Under the pieces are notes generated by a model. The model saw nothing but the letters and a program-made list of their open reading frames with translations, had not been told where the DNA came from and did not search any database. A stretch of 64,000 bases of DNA from BJHQ01 sp964654285 (GTDB taxonomy: Bacteria; Planctomycetota; UBA11346): the NCBI GenBank assembly GCA_964654285.1, contig CAZZJC010000003.1, positions 1 to 64,000 on the forward strand, in the 5' to 3' direction. Below, piece after piece: positions 52,578 to 62,630 of this stretch (the first letter of the stretch is position 1; every line of letters begins with the position of its first letter). A program made the position numbers and the translations under genes.

Positions 52578-54047
52578 ATGCCGTCCCCCGGCACCAACGC
52601 TCCTCCACGTGGCCAGCTCGCGGATTTCCTCGGCCCGGTCTGCACGTCCTCCGCCCGCCGTCGACTCAGCCGTTCGCAGCGCCAGCGCACCTTGACGATC
52701 GCGGTGATCGAGGCCGCGGTGGTCGGGCCGATGCTCGCGGCCTGGCTGGTCTGGCCCATTCCGCTGATCCAAGGGCTGGGCGCCGGCACCATCATGATCG
52801 CCTTGTTCAGCGCGATCATGATGCTCGGTCCGGCCGTCCTCAATCCCTTCGCGCCGCAATTGATCCGCTGGATCGGTGGAAACAAGAAGACGGTCGTCAT
52901 CACCGGCTACCTCCAGGCGACGCTGCTGGGCCTGTTCGTGATCCCGCTGACCCATTCCGGCTCCGCATGGGCGATCCCGGTGTCGATGACGATCGGGTTT
53001 CTCGCCAGCGCCATCGGCGCCTTGGGCAGCACGGCCTGGATCAGCTGGATGGGGGTGGTCATCCCCCCCGCCGTGCGGGGTCGCTACTGGGCCAACCGCA
53101 TCGTGGTGTTCCTGATCTCCTTCGTGATCACCGGGTTCCTCTTCGCCATCCTCGTGCACTACCTGCCGTTGGGTGAAAGCTGCTGGGCGCTGTCGATAAT
53201 CTTCCTGGTTGGCGCGGTCTCGCGGGTGTTCTCCGTCACCTTGATCGCGGAGCAGTCCGAGCTCCCCGGTCGCAAGGAGGAAGGCTATCGCTCCGCCGTG
53301 CATGCCATCCCCAGCCCGAGCGGCATCTTCGCCTTCATCCGCTCGATGCCGTCCTCGCCGGTCGGCCGCTGGATGCTCATCTTCTCCGCCTGCCAGATCA
53401 CCGCCGTGCTTGGCGGACCGTTCTTCGTCCAGTTCCTCTGTTCAGCCTCTCCCAAGGGCCTGGACCTGCCGCACGTCCTGCCCATGACCTATTTCCTGCT
53501 GATGAACCTGAACCCGATCACCGCATTGCTGGTGCAGCCAGTGGTCGGCAATCTGGTCGATCGGCATGGCCCTGGCGCGGTGATGCGGGCCGGCCTGATC
53601 GGCGTCGTCCTGGTGCCCATCGGGATGACCTTCTGGCCCCTGGTGCCGGTGCTGATCGTCTTCGAACTGGTGAGCGGGGTGTCCTGGTGCATGGTCAACA
53701 ACGCCTCGGGGGTGCTGCTGCTGTCGTCGCACCGCGATCCGGTCGAACGTTCACGTCTGATCGGCTATTACCAGACCATCCTGGCGTTCTGCCAGGTAGC
53801 GGCCTCGGTATCCGGCATGATCCTCATCGGCATTGTCCCGGAAATGGATGGATCGCCCTACCGCACGATCTTCCTCATCAGCATGATCCTGCGCCTGCCG
53901 GTGCTCTTCCTGGCCATCCGCTGGCTGCCGTCCATGCGCTTCGCGAGCGATGACGAACGCTTCGGCCTCTGGCGCCTGATCCCCGGCGCCGAACCGATGG
54001 TGGGACTCGGCCGTGGCCTGTGGCGCGTGGTGCGCGGCGACGATTGA
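52578..54047 (+). CDS. MFS transporter
   Basis: The protein has 12 predicted membrane segments and an MFS-type loop between halves (about 220-260). I take ATG 52578 as start (489 residues); an in-frame ATG at 52494 would add 28 polar residues, and neither has a clear ribosome site. LVDRHGPG between helices 8 and 9 resembles the MFS D-R-x-G loop. Family members of this length and style move sugars or sugar acids. Its neighbours (aldolase before it, AraC regulator and glycosidases after it) support sugar uptake, but the substrate is inference. Confidence 0.87.
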   Translation: MPSPGTNAPPRGQLADFLGPVCTSSARRRLSRSQRQRTLTIAVIEAAVVGPMLAAWLVWPIPLIQGLGAGTIMIALFSAIMMLGPAVLNPFAPQLIRWIGGNKKTVVITGYLQATLLGLFVIPLTHSGSAWAIPVSMTIGFLASAIGALGSTAWISWMGVVIPPAVRGRYWANRIVVFLISFVITGFLFAILVHYLPLGESCWALSIIFLVGAVSRVFSVTLIAEQSELPGRKEEGYRSAVHAIPSPSGIFAFIRSMPSSPVGRWMLIFSACQITAVLGGPFFVQFLCSASPKGLDLPHVLPMTYFLLMNLNPITALLVQPVVGNLVDRHGPGAVMRAGLIGVVLVPIGMTFWPLVPVLIVFELVSGVSWCMVNNASGVLLLSSHRDPVERSRLIGYYQTILAFCQVAASVSGMILIGIVPEMDGSPYRTIFLISMILRLPVLFLAIRWLPSMRFASDDERFGLWRLIPGAEPMVGLGRGLWRVVRGDD

Positions 54048-54071
54048 TCCTGCGAGGGTGCGGCGGCGGAT

Positions 54072-54917
54072 TCAGTCCGAGCGTCCCGTGCCCGCACCCG
54101 GAAGTCCCGACCGGTATTCGCGCCGGTAGACGAGCGGGGCGACGCCGCAGGCCGCCTTGAACTGGCGGCTGAAATGGAAGGGATCGGCGAAGCCGCAGGC
54201 GCGGGCGATGTCAGCGATCGCCAGGTCGCCCTCGACCAGCAGCCGCTGGGCCTGGTGCAGGCGCAGGCGGCGCAGGTAGGCCATCGGAGCCAGGCCGAGG
54301 ATCTCCTTGAAGACGTAATGGAACCGGGTGGGCGACAGGCCGGCGATGGCGGACAGGTCGTCACGGGTCTGCGGCTGGTCGAGATGGGCGCGCATCCAGA
54401 CCAGGACCTGCAGTATCGGCCCCAGCCGTGCGGCCACCGCCGCGACCGGGCCGGCGTCGGCCAACGCCAGCACCTCGGCCAGGATGGAGGCGTTGGTCGC
54501 CAGGCGCCGGGCCTCGGCGAGCAGGTCGCCGCCGCGCCCCTGGTGGGCGAGCGCGGTGCAATGCGCGCCCAGACGATCGGCAACCTCCGGCGGCACCAGC
54601 ACGGGCAGGTCGATCAGGGTGAACAGATCCACCGCGCCGTGCAGCCAGGTTTCGAGATGCACCCAGCGGCAACGCAGGTCGCGGCCATCCCGGGCGAGGT
54701 TGTGCCGGCAGCCCGAGCCCACGATGAATCCGTGGCCCTCCGGGATGCGCAGTCGACGATCCGGATCCAGTTCCAGGCGCACCTCGCCGCCCATCCACTG
54801 GTTGAACACCAGGCAGGGCATCGACCGCCATCCGGTGCTATAGGGGCCGTCGACGCGCTGATCGTCGGCGCAAAGATCACGGACCGACAGCAGGCCCGTG
54901 GGATGCTCTGCGTGCAT
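54072..54917 (-). CDS. AraC family transcriptional regulator
   Basis: The 281-residue protein has an N-terminal cupin-like ligand domain (about 10-110, with GHGFIVGSGCRHN) and a C-terminal double helix-turn-helix (about 180-275: DDLSAIAGLSPTRFHYVFKE and DIARACGFADPFHFSRQFK, the classic AraC blocks). It is encoded against the glycosidase genes with about 86 bases to the next start, the usual place for a local activator responding to a sugar. Confidence 0.93.
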   Translation of the reverse strand: MHAEHPTGLLSVRDLCADDQRVDGPYSTGWRSMPCLVFNQWMGGEVRLELDPDRRLRIPEGHGFIVGSGCRHNLARDGRDLRCRWVHLETWLHGAVDLFTLIDLPVLVPPEVADRLGAHCTALAHQGRGGDLLAEARRLATNASILAEVLALADAGPVAAVAARLGPILQVLVWMRAHLDQPQTRDDLSAIAGLSPTRFHYVFKEILGLAPMAYLRRLRLHQAQRLLVEGDLAIADIARACGFADPFHFSRQFKAACGVAPLVYRREYRSGLPGAGTGRSD

Positions 54918-55003
54918 GCTGGCAGCCTAGCGCTGCGGGGAGAAGGTACAGCCGACCCTGGGGCCCAGTACAAGCCGCCATGGAGACGGAGGCCCGACCG
55001 ACG

Positions 55004-55366
55004 ATGCTGGGGGCCATGCGCGCCCTCATCATGACTGCCCTCCTCCTCGGCTTCCTCGCCTTCCAGGCCGGAGCCAACCTCCTGTTCCGATATGGGTCCA
55101 GCGGCTCCGGCCGCTGGTGGCTCGGATTCACCCTCGGCAACCTGATCGGGGTCGCGTCGATCCTGTTCTTCATGGGCCTGCAGCGGATGCTGCCCGACCG
55201 CCCGGCGGTGGTGCTGGCGGTCTGCGGTGGTGGCGCCTTCATCGCCGCGCAGGTGGCGGTGTCCCTGGTCTTCCGCCAGCCCATCGCGATCGGCCAGTAC
55301 CTGGGCATCGCGGTGATCGTCGTCGGCATGTGCATGATGATCTTCTTCCAGGAAGCATCGGCATGA
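55004..55366 (+). CDS. Small four-helix membrane protein, SMR/DMT-like
   Basis: The product, about 120 residues from ATG 55004 (ATGs at 54980 and 55016 are also possible), has four hydrophobic helices (about 8-26, 36-55, 62-84 and 90-110) as in EmrE-like small multidrug resistance proteins and half-EamA transporters. The membrane Glu of EmrE is not seen in helix 1. Its stop overlaps the start of the GH2 frame (ATGA), so it belongs to the glycosidase operon and may carry a sugar-derived product. Confidence 0.72.
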   Translation: MLGAMRALIMTALLLGFLAFQAGANLLFRYGSSGSGRWWLGFTLGNLIGVASILFFMGLQRMLPDRPAVVLAVCGGGAFIAAQVAVSLVFRQPIAIGQYLGIAVIVVGMCMMIFFQEASA

Positions 55367-58212
55367 TCCAGATCCTTGGCGAAGGATGGCGATTGGCGCT
55401 CGACCCCGGCAACCAGGGCCGCGAGGAGCGCTGGTTCGACGCCATCCGTCTCGAGGCCAGACCGGCTCCGGTGCCGGGGATCCTGCAGATGGTCTTCCCC
55501 GGTGCGCACGGCGTGGCCTAGTATTGGCGACCGGTGCGGCTGGGCCGGCCTCGGGCCTGCGATGAGCGCGTCTGGTTGCGCTTCGGCGCGGTGGATTACC
55601 TGGCCGAGGTCTGGCTCGATGGCGTCCGGCTCGGCCAGCACGAGGGCGGCGAGACGCCGTTCGCCTTCGATGTCTCCGAACATCTGGCCGGCGACGGCGA
55701 GCATCTGCTGGCGGTACGGGTGCTCAATCCCACCCCGGATCCTATCGATGGCTACATCCTCGACCAGGCGCCCCACCGCAACAAGGTGATGCCGTATTCC
55801 TCGGGCAATTCCTTCAACCACGGCGGCATCCTGTACCCGGTCGAACTGGAGATCCGGCCGGCCATCGACCTGGCCGACCTGGTGCTGCGACCGGATCCGG
55901 CCACCGGCGCCATCGCCGTCCTCGCCACCGTGCGCAATCCCGGCCAAGCCAAGACGGTCCATCTGCAGCTGGTGGTGAGTGAATCTGCTGGCGAAGGCCG
56001 CGTGTTGGCTGAACACGATTGCGATGCCCTGGCGACCTCCGGTGAAAGCAGCCTCCAGGCCACGGTGCAGGTGCCGCAGCACCGTCTCTGGGAACTGAAC
56101 GATCCCATGCTGTATCGGGTGACGGCCGTCCTGGACGCCCCCGGCCAGAAATCCCATCAACGATCGGCCCGCTGCGGCTTCCGCGATTTCCGCCTGGTCG
56201 ATGGCTTCTTCCATCTCAATGGCCGCCGCATCTTCCTGAAATGCTCGCATACCGGCAACCACGTGCCGATCGGCCAGCAGGTGGCGGTGGTGCCTGACCA
56301 TGTCCGGCGCGACGTGATCAACGCCAAGGCCTGCGGATTCAATGCCCTGCGCTTCATCGCCGGCGTCGCCTGGCCGGATCAGCTCGACTTCTGCGACGAG
56401 ATCGGCCTGCTGGTCATCGAATCGAGCTATGCCGGCTGGCTGCTGGGAGTCTCCTCAGCCAAGGGCGGGGCCGCCCTGCCCTACGATCCGGTCATCGAGG
56501 AGCGTTTCGACCGGAACACCACCGCCATGGTCCTGCGCGACCGCAACCACCCCAGCGTGGTAGCCTGGGAACTGCTCAACGAGACGGAGGACGGCAGGAT
56601 CTTCCGTCATGCCGCCGCCTTCCTGCCGGACCTGCGGCGCCTGGATCCGGCCCGGCTGGTGTTCCTGAACAGCGGCCGCTTCGACAACGACTTCAACCTG
56701 GGATCGTGCAGCAATCCCGGCAGCACCGCTTGGGAACATGTCTGGGGTGCCGAGGCCCCCGGCAGTCCGCCACCCACGCCAGGGCTGAAGCATCCCTCGG
56801 TGGACGGCAGTGGAGATTTCCACTTCTATCCAAGTTTTCCCCAGAAGACCGAAGCCCTGACCCTGATCCGCAACCTGGGGCAGGGGACCAGGCCGGTGTT
56901 CCTCTCCGAATACGGTTTCGGCAGCCTGCAGGACGTGATCACGGAACTGCGTCACTTCGAGGAGGTGGGCGCCCGGCCGGACCTGGAGGATGCCGTCTAC
57001 CTGCGCCACCAGGCCGATCGCCTGACCGCCGACTGGAGACGACTGGGCCTGGAGGACGTGTATCCCTTCGTCGAGGACCTGCTGCGCGACAGCCAGCGCC
57101 TGTCGGCCCGCCAGCGCACCCGGGGCTTCGACCTGATCCGCGCCAATCCCCGCATCTGCGGTTTCAACCTGACCGGCCTGCTCGACCACGGCATGTCCGG
57201 CGAGGGTTTGTGGCGGTTCTGGCGCGACTGGAAGCCGGGGATGTTCGATGCGGTCTGCGACGGCTGGGCGCCGCTGCGCTGGTGCCTGTTCGCCGATCCG
57301 CTGCACGCCACCGCCGGCCAGGAGATCACCGTGGAGGCGGTGCTGGCCAACGAGGGGGTCCTCAAGCCCGGAGCCTATCCGGTGCGCCTGCGCCTCATGG
57401 GACCGGAAGGTCCGGTGTGGGAGCGGACCACGAGCCTGACCATCCCCGACCGCGCGGCCCTGGCCGTGCCGGTGCTCCATGAACGCCTCCGGCTGACGGG
57501 CCCCGAGGGCCGGTATGTGCTGGCCGCCACCCTGGACTCGGGCGGCGCTCCCTCGGGTGGACGTCTGGACATCCAGGTCAGCGACCCGGCCCGCACCGTG
57601 CGTCTTTCCGGCCGGGCCGAAACCTGGGGCCTGGATGCAGCGGCCGGCGGCTGGCTGGCTGCACACGGTCTCGACTGCACGCCCTTGGCCACCGATGGCG
57701 GCAGCGGCCTCATCCTGGTCGGCCGGCCGGACGCCGGCGACGAGCAGGGCTGGGTCACGGTGCTGCGCCGCCTGGAGCGGGGCGCCACGGTGGTCTTCCT
57801 GGATCCGCTGCTGTTCAAGGACCAGGACGCTGTCCTGCGCCGCCTGCCGCTGGCCGCCGGCCGCTGCGTCGGCTCCTGGGATTTCCTCTACCACAAGGAA
57901 TGCATCGCCCAGCGCCATCCGGTCTTCGCCGGCCTGCAGGGGCCGGGCGTGATGGATGCCGACGTCTATGGCCAGGTCATCCCCGGCATCATCTTCATCG
58001 ATCTGCCCACACCCGACCTGACCCTCTGCGCGGCCTTCCATACCGGGCATTGCAGCCAGCCCGGCGGTTACCGCTGCAGCCTGCTGCTGGCCCAGTACCG
58101 CCACGGCGCCAGCCGCTTCCTGCTCAACAGCCTCGATCTGCTGGGCCAGCTCGGCCACCATCCGGCGGCCGGGCGGCTGCTGGCCAACCTGATCCATCAT
58201 ACCCTGACGTGA
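55363..58212 (+). pseudogene. GH2-family glycosidase interrupted by one in-frame TAG
   Basis: The frame starts at ATG 55363 (ATGA overlap with the previous stop) and is open to TGA 58212 except for TAG at 55519-55521, codon 53. At this place the GH2 sugar-binding domain expects a Trp in HGVA-W-YWR, so a single G-to-A change (TGG to TAG) explains it. Downstream all parts are intact: jelly roll (about 60-170), immunoglobulin-like domain (about 175-280), TIM barrel with acid/base Glu407 (WELLNETE) and nucleophile Glu516 (FLSEYGFG), and a C-terminal sandwich. The activity would be beta-galactosidase, glucuronidase or mannosidase-like. It may be a recent pseudogene, a sequencing error, or read through; a shorter product from GTG 55534 would lack the first strands. 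Confidence 0.85.
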
Positions 58213-58236
58213 AGATCGTTGAGTGAGGAGCCTGCC

Positions 58237-60549
58237 ATGTCCATCCAACCTGCCTTCCTCGTGGTGCTGACCATGCTCGGCATCTGCGGAAGCCCTGCCC
58301 CCCTGCCGGCGGGAGACCTCCCCTGGCAGCCGGCCGACCTGCGGCAAGTGGAACTGGGCGGCGAATGCGGCCGGCGCATCGCCGTCACCATCCAGAACAA
58401 CCTGCTGCAGATCGACCTGGACAAGCACTTCCTTCCAGCCTTCGCCAGCCGATCCGCGCGGGGCCAGGATGCCTACATCGGTCTGGGCAAGACCCTCGAC
58501 GGCATGGTGCGTCTCGCCGCCCACACCCGGCATCCCGGTCTGGTGGCCCGCAAGAAGCAGACCGTCGAGCGGCTGCTGGCCCTCCAAGGCGAGGACGGCT
58601 ATCTGGGCATCATGCGACCCGAGGCCCGCACCTGGCAGTTGTGGGATCTGCACGAGCAGGCCTATCTGATCCGTGGACTCCTGGCCGACTACCAGTGGTT
58701 CGGCGAGACCGCCAGCCGCGATGCGGGGGTGCGCCTGGGCCGCTACATCGCCGGCCGCCTGCCCGGCCGACCGGCCGACTGGCTGTCCACCATCCCCACC
58801 ACCGAGGATCTGGGCACCATCGGCCTCAAGCATGCCTTCCTGGCCCTGCACCAGGCCACCGGCGACCAGACCTGGAAGGATATCCTGCTGGGCACCTTCA
58901 AGGCCGACACCTGGCAGCAGCCGATCGTCCTCGGTCGGCACGGCAAGATCGCCGGCCACATGTATGCCTATTTCAGTCATTGCCTGGTCCAGCTCGAACT
59001 GCATCGCCAGACGTCCCAGGACCACCTGCTGGCGCCGACCCGTCAGGCCATGGACTTCCTGCTGGCCCAGGACGGCCTGTTCGTCAGCGGCGGCGCCGGT
59101 CATGCCGAATGCTGGTCCAAGGACCAGAACTGCACCGGCCACCTGGGCGAGACCTGCTCCACCTATTACCAGATGCAGGTCTATGATGCCCTGCTGCGCC
59201 GCGAGCATGCCGGCCGGTGGGGTGACCTGATCGAGCGCACCATCTTCAACGCCGCCTTCGCCGCCCAGTCACCGGACGGCCGTCGTCTGCGGTATTACGC
59301 GCCGTTGGAGGGCAAACGCGAGTATTTCGGTCGCGACACCTATTGCTGTCCCGGCAATTACCGGCGCCTGGCCGCTGAACTGCCTTCGTTGATGGGATAT
59401 CAGGCCCCCGGCGAGGTCGTGGTGTCTCAGTATTCACCTTCCACCCTGCGCCTGACCGGGGTGGCGGACAAGCCGGTGGTGATCACCCAGAAGACCGGCT
59501 ATCCCTCGACGGATCAGGTGGTGATCAGCGTCGATCCGGCCGTCCCCTCCGCCTTCGCCCTGTTCCTGCGCATCCCCGCCTGGTGCCGCAGCCCGGTGGT
59601 GGCGATCAATGGTCAGGCCATCACCGAGCCGGTACAACCGGGCGCCTTCCTCCGCCTGCACCGGACCTGGAAACCCGGCGACTCGGTGCGCCTGGATCTG
59701 CCCATGTCCTGGCGCTTCATCGCCGGCCGCAAGGCGCAGGCCGGCAAGGCTGCCGTCATGCGCGGTCCCATGCTCTACACCCTGGCCAGGGCCAACGTCA
59801 GCCAGCCAGCGCCTGCGCCAGCGGCAGTTCCACCACCCGCACCCGGCCTGGACATCCTGGCCAACCACCGCTGGCTGCCCTCGGTCGAGCAGAACGGCCG
59901 CCAGGGCAAACCGATGCGGCTGGGCACCACCGACTACCCGCGGGGACTGTTCTGCCACGCCCCCAGCACGGTCGTGGTGCGCCTGCCTGGCCCAGGCCGG
60001 CGCTTCACCGCCATGATCGGCGTGGACGCCAACAACGATGCCGGGGTCAAGGGCAGCGTGGTGTTCTCGGTGCAGGCCAAAGGCAAAGCGCTCTTCATCT
60101 CGGCGGTCCTCAAGGGCAAGGATGCTGGCGTGCCGGTGACGGTGGACCTGGGTGGGGCCACGGAGTTCACCCTGACCGCGGGCGACGGTGGCGACAACAT
60201 CTTCCACGATCAGGCCTGCTGGGCCGACGCCCGCGTCGAACTGGCCAACGGCAGCGCTCTCGACCTGGGCCAGGTGCCGATGCGCGATCTGCGTTCGGAC
60301 GCCGGCAACACGCTCGACCTGCGCCGGCTGGTGCTGCTGCCCAAGACCGCCGAACTGGTGGCCGACACCAGCGTCCGGCCGGATGGCACCGCCTGCCGCA
60401 TCAAGGCCGACCTGGACACGCCAGGCCAGGGGGCCATCACCCTGCTGCTGACCGAATTCGCCGATCCCCAAGGCGAATGCGCCTATTTCCGCCTTGCCGA
60501 TCCGGCGGTGGCGGTAGGCGACGAAATCTGCCAACCCGCCAAGCCGTGA
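58237..60549 (+). CDS. GH127-type beta-L-arabinofuranosidase with NPCBM module
   Basis: GAGGAG precedes ATG 58237 by 6 bases. The 770-residue protein has a signal peptide (about 1-26), a GH127 (DUF1680) alpha/alpha barrel (about 35-420), a beta domain (about 430-530) and a carbohydrate-binding NPCBM-like domain (about 560-690). The zinc-cysteine site of the family is present: Glu305 and Cys307 (GETCS), Cys370-Cys371 (YCCPGN), with Glu291 (HAECW) as likely acid/base, matching Glu338, Cys340, Cys417, Cys418 and Glu322 of the Bifidobacterium enzyme HypBA1. It should release terminal L-arabinofuranose outside the cytoplasm. It follows the broken GH2 frame after 24 bases. Confidence 0.9.
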   Translation: MSIQPAFLVVLTMLGICGSPAPLPAGDLPWQPADLRQVELGGECGRRIAVTIQNNLLQIDLDKHFLPAFASRSARGQDAYIGLGKTLDGMVRLAAHTRHPGLVARKKQTVERLLALQGEDGYLGIMRPEARTWQLWDLHEQAYLIRGLLADYQWFGETASRDAGVRLGRYIAGRLPGRPADWLSTIPTTEDLGTIGLKHAFLALHQATGDQTWKDILLGTFKADTWQQPIVLGRHGKIAGHMYAYFSHCLVQLELHRQTSQDHLLAPTRQAMDFLLAQDGLFVSGGAGHAECWSKDQNCTGHLGETCSTYYQMQVYDALLRREHAGRWGDLIERTIFNAAFAAQSPDGRRLRYYAPLEGKREYFGRDTYCCPGNYRRLAAELPSLMGYQAPGEVVVSQYSPSTLRLTGVADKPVVITQKTGYPSTDQVVISVDPAVPSAFALFLRIPAWCRSPVVAINGQAITEPVQPGAFLRLHRTWKPGDSVRLDLPMSWRFIAGRKAQAGKAAVMRGPMLYTLARANVSQPAPAPAAVPPPAPGLDILANHRWLPSVEQNGRQGKPMRLGTTDYPRGLFCHAPSTVVVRLPGPGRRFTAMIGVDANNDAGVKGSVVFSVQAKGKALFISAVLKGKDAGVPVTVDLGGATEFTLTAGDGGDNIFHDQACWADARVELANGSALDLGQVPMRDLRSDAGNTLDLRRLVLLPKTAELVADTSVRPDGTACRIKADLDTPGQGAITLLLTEFADPQGECAYFRLADPAVAVGDEICQPAKP

Positions 60550-60561
60550 GAGGAGGTCCGC

Positions 60562-62574
60562 ATGATGCCATCGACCCACGCTGAGATCACCCGTCGCGAC
60601 ACGTGGATGGCCGAGGTCTTGGCCGGCCGGCCGCCGTGTTCGCTGCGTGTCGATGGCAGTCCCCTGTCCGAGCGGCTGGCCACCTGGCAGCGCTCGCACC
60701 GCGCCGCCACCGAGGCCGATGGCACCCGCCGCGACACCCTGACCCTGGCCGATCCCGCCAGCGGCCTGGAATGCCGGCTGGAGTTCCGGCGCTGGCCTGG
60801 CAGTCCGGCGGTGGAATGGGAGACCGTGCTCACCCAGCGCGGCAGCCAGCCCTCGCCCATCCTGGAAGACCTGCGTTCGCTCGACCTGACCCTGCCCTCG
60901 CCGCCCCAGACCCCGGTGCATCTGGTCAGCTCGTTGGGAACCCGAGGCCTGATCGACGATTTCGCCCTGCAACGGCAGGAGTTGACCTATTGGCAGAACC
61001 CGACGGTGCTGGATTCCTGGGGTTCGCGCGGCCATCTGCCCTTCATGACCCTCGACCTGGGCGACCACGGGATCACGGCGGCCCTGGGCTGGATCGGCCA
61101 CTGGAACGCCAAGGCCGGTCGGAGCAAAGACGGCCCGGCCTCGCTGGATCTGGGCCTGGCCACCGCCCACCTCCGTCTGCAGCCGGGCGAGGAGATCCGC
61201 CTGCCCCGGGTGCTGCTGCTCTTCTGGCAGCAGGACTGGCGGCGTGGGGGCAATCTGCTGCGTCGGCACCTGGTCGAGCACCACCTGCCGCGCACCGCCG
61301 ATGGCCAGGTGGTCGAGGCCCCCATCTGCTGTTCGACCTGGGGCGGCATGAAGACTGCGAACCACCTCGCCCTGATCCGCTTGATGCAGAAGGAGAAACT
61401 CGGCTTCGACCTCTATTGGATGGATGCGGGCTGGTATGGCCCCGAGCACGAGACCGAGGAATTCCAGAACTTCCACACCGAGGACTGGGCCTACCATGTG
61501 GGGATCTGGCGGGTCAACCGTCGCGTCCACCCCGACGGCCTGGCCCCCATCGTCGCCGCCGCCGGCCAGGCCGGGATGCAGGTCCTGCTGTGGTTCAGCC
61601 CCTACACCGCGCACCAGGATGCCGAGATCGTGCGCCAGCATCCGGAATGGGTGACCAAGCGGTGGGGGGACAAAGGCATCGGCCTCAACCCGACCCCGGC
61701 CAGGATGTGCAGTCTTGATCTGAGCCGCGACGAGGTGCGGGCCTACCTGGTCGACCAGATCTCGGACCTGATCACCGAGCACCGCGTGCAATGGCTGCGC
61801 GATGACGGAGGCCTGCCCATGCCGCCGCCCGAGCGCGATCCGCCCGAGCGCCAGGGCATGGGCGAGATCCGCTGCGTCCGCAACTTCTACGCCTTCTGGG
61901 ACGAGCTGCAGCGGCGGCATCCTGGGCTGATGATCGACAACTGCGGCGGTGGCGGCACCCGCATCGACCTCGAAACCATAGGCCGCAGCCTGGTCCTGCA
62001 TCGCACCGACTACAACTGCCATCCCCAGGCGGACGCCATCGGCATGCAGGTCGGCACCCATGGCCTGTCGCACTGGGTGCCGCTCATCGGCGGGGGCGCA
62101 CCGGCCAGGCCCGGGGACACCTACAACTTCCGCAGCGCCTGGTGCGGCGGCATCCCGTTCGGCCTCTTCCATCCCTGCGGTTTCGGCGAGGCTCCCATCA
62201 CCCCGGCCGCCGACCATCCCATCTCCTGGCACCGCCGGATGATCGACGACTACCGCGCGGTGCGGAAATACCTGATCGGCGACTTCTTCGCCCTCGCCGG
62301 CGGTTCGATCTCCGACCGGGAATGGTCGGCCAATCAGTTCCATCGCGCGGATCTGGATGCCGGCGTGGTGGTGGCCCTGCGCCGGCCGAACAGCCCGTTC
62401 ACCACCGCCGACTTCCGCCTGTCCGGCCTCGATCCCCACGCACGCTACGAAGTCCGTGACCTCGATGGCGGCCCGGTTGAGCAAACCAGTGGCGCCGCCC
62501 TCATGGATCCCGGTCTGCGCGTGGCCATCGACCGGCTTCCGGGATCTGCCGTCCGGATCTACCATCGCCTCTGA
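60562..62574 (+). CDS. GH36-like alpha-galactosidase-type hydrolase
   Basis: AGGAGG lies 5 bases before ATG 60562; there is no signal peptide, so the 670-residue enzyme is cytoplasmic. It has an N-terminal beta-supersandwich (about 20-240), a TIM barrel (about 250-560; YWMDAGWYG, LLWFSPY) and a C-terminal beta domain. MIDNCGGGGTRID resembles the GH36 ENCASGGGRFD block and Asp483 (HRTDYN) the acid/base. The nucleophile block reads VQWLRDDGG (Asp415 likely) instead of the usual IKWDxN, so the exact specificity may differ from alpha-galactosidase. It lies 12 bases after the GH127 gene. Confidence 0.85.
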   Translation: MMPSTHAEITRRDTWMAEVLAGRPPCSLRVDGSPLSERLATWQRSHRAATEADGTRRDTLTLADPASGLECRLEFRRWPGSPAVEWETVLTQRGSQPSPILEDLRSLDLTLPSPPQTPVHLVSSLGTRGLIDDFALQRQELTYWQNPTVLDSWGSRGHLPFMTLDLGDHGITAALGWIGHWNAKAGRSKDGPASLDLGLATAHLRLQPGEEIRLPRVLLLFWQQDWRRGGNLLRRHLVEHHLPRTADGQVVEAPICCSTWGGMKTANHLALIRLMQKEKLGFDLYWMDAGWYGPEHETEEFQNFHTEDWAYHVGIWRVNRRVHPDGLAPIVAAAGQAGMQVLLWFSPYTAHQDAEIVRQHPEWVTKRWGDKGIGLNPTPARMCSLDLSRDEVRAYLVDQISDLITEHRVQWLRDDGGLPMPPPERDPPERQGMGEIRCVRNFYAFWDELQRRHPGLMIDNCGGGGTRIDLETIGRSLVLHRTDYNCHPQADAIGMQVGTHGLSHWVPLIGGGAPARPGDTYNFRSAWCGGIPFGLFHPCGFGEAPITPAADHPISWHRRMIDDYRAVRKYLIGDFFALAGGSISDREWSANQFHRADLDAGVVVALRRPNSPFTTADFRLSGLDPHARYEVRDLDGGPVEQTSGAALMDPGLRVAIDRLPGSAVRIYHRL

Positions 62575-62630
62575 CGTTTGGCTCAATCCTGGTTCATTCT
62601 TCCCCACCCTCATCCCCGCATGGTGATCCA

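Noticed and set aside
55519..55521. Genetic code change or selenocysteine/pyrrolysine-type recoding of TAG
   Set aside because: TAG ends the S41 and pth genes in this window, the family residue here is Trp, and no recoding hairpin or Pyl gene is seen. A point mutation or sequence error is simpler.
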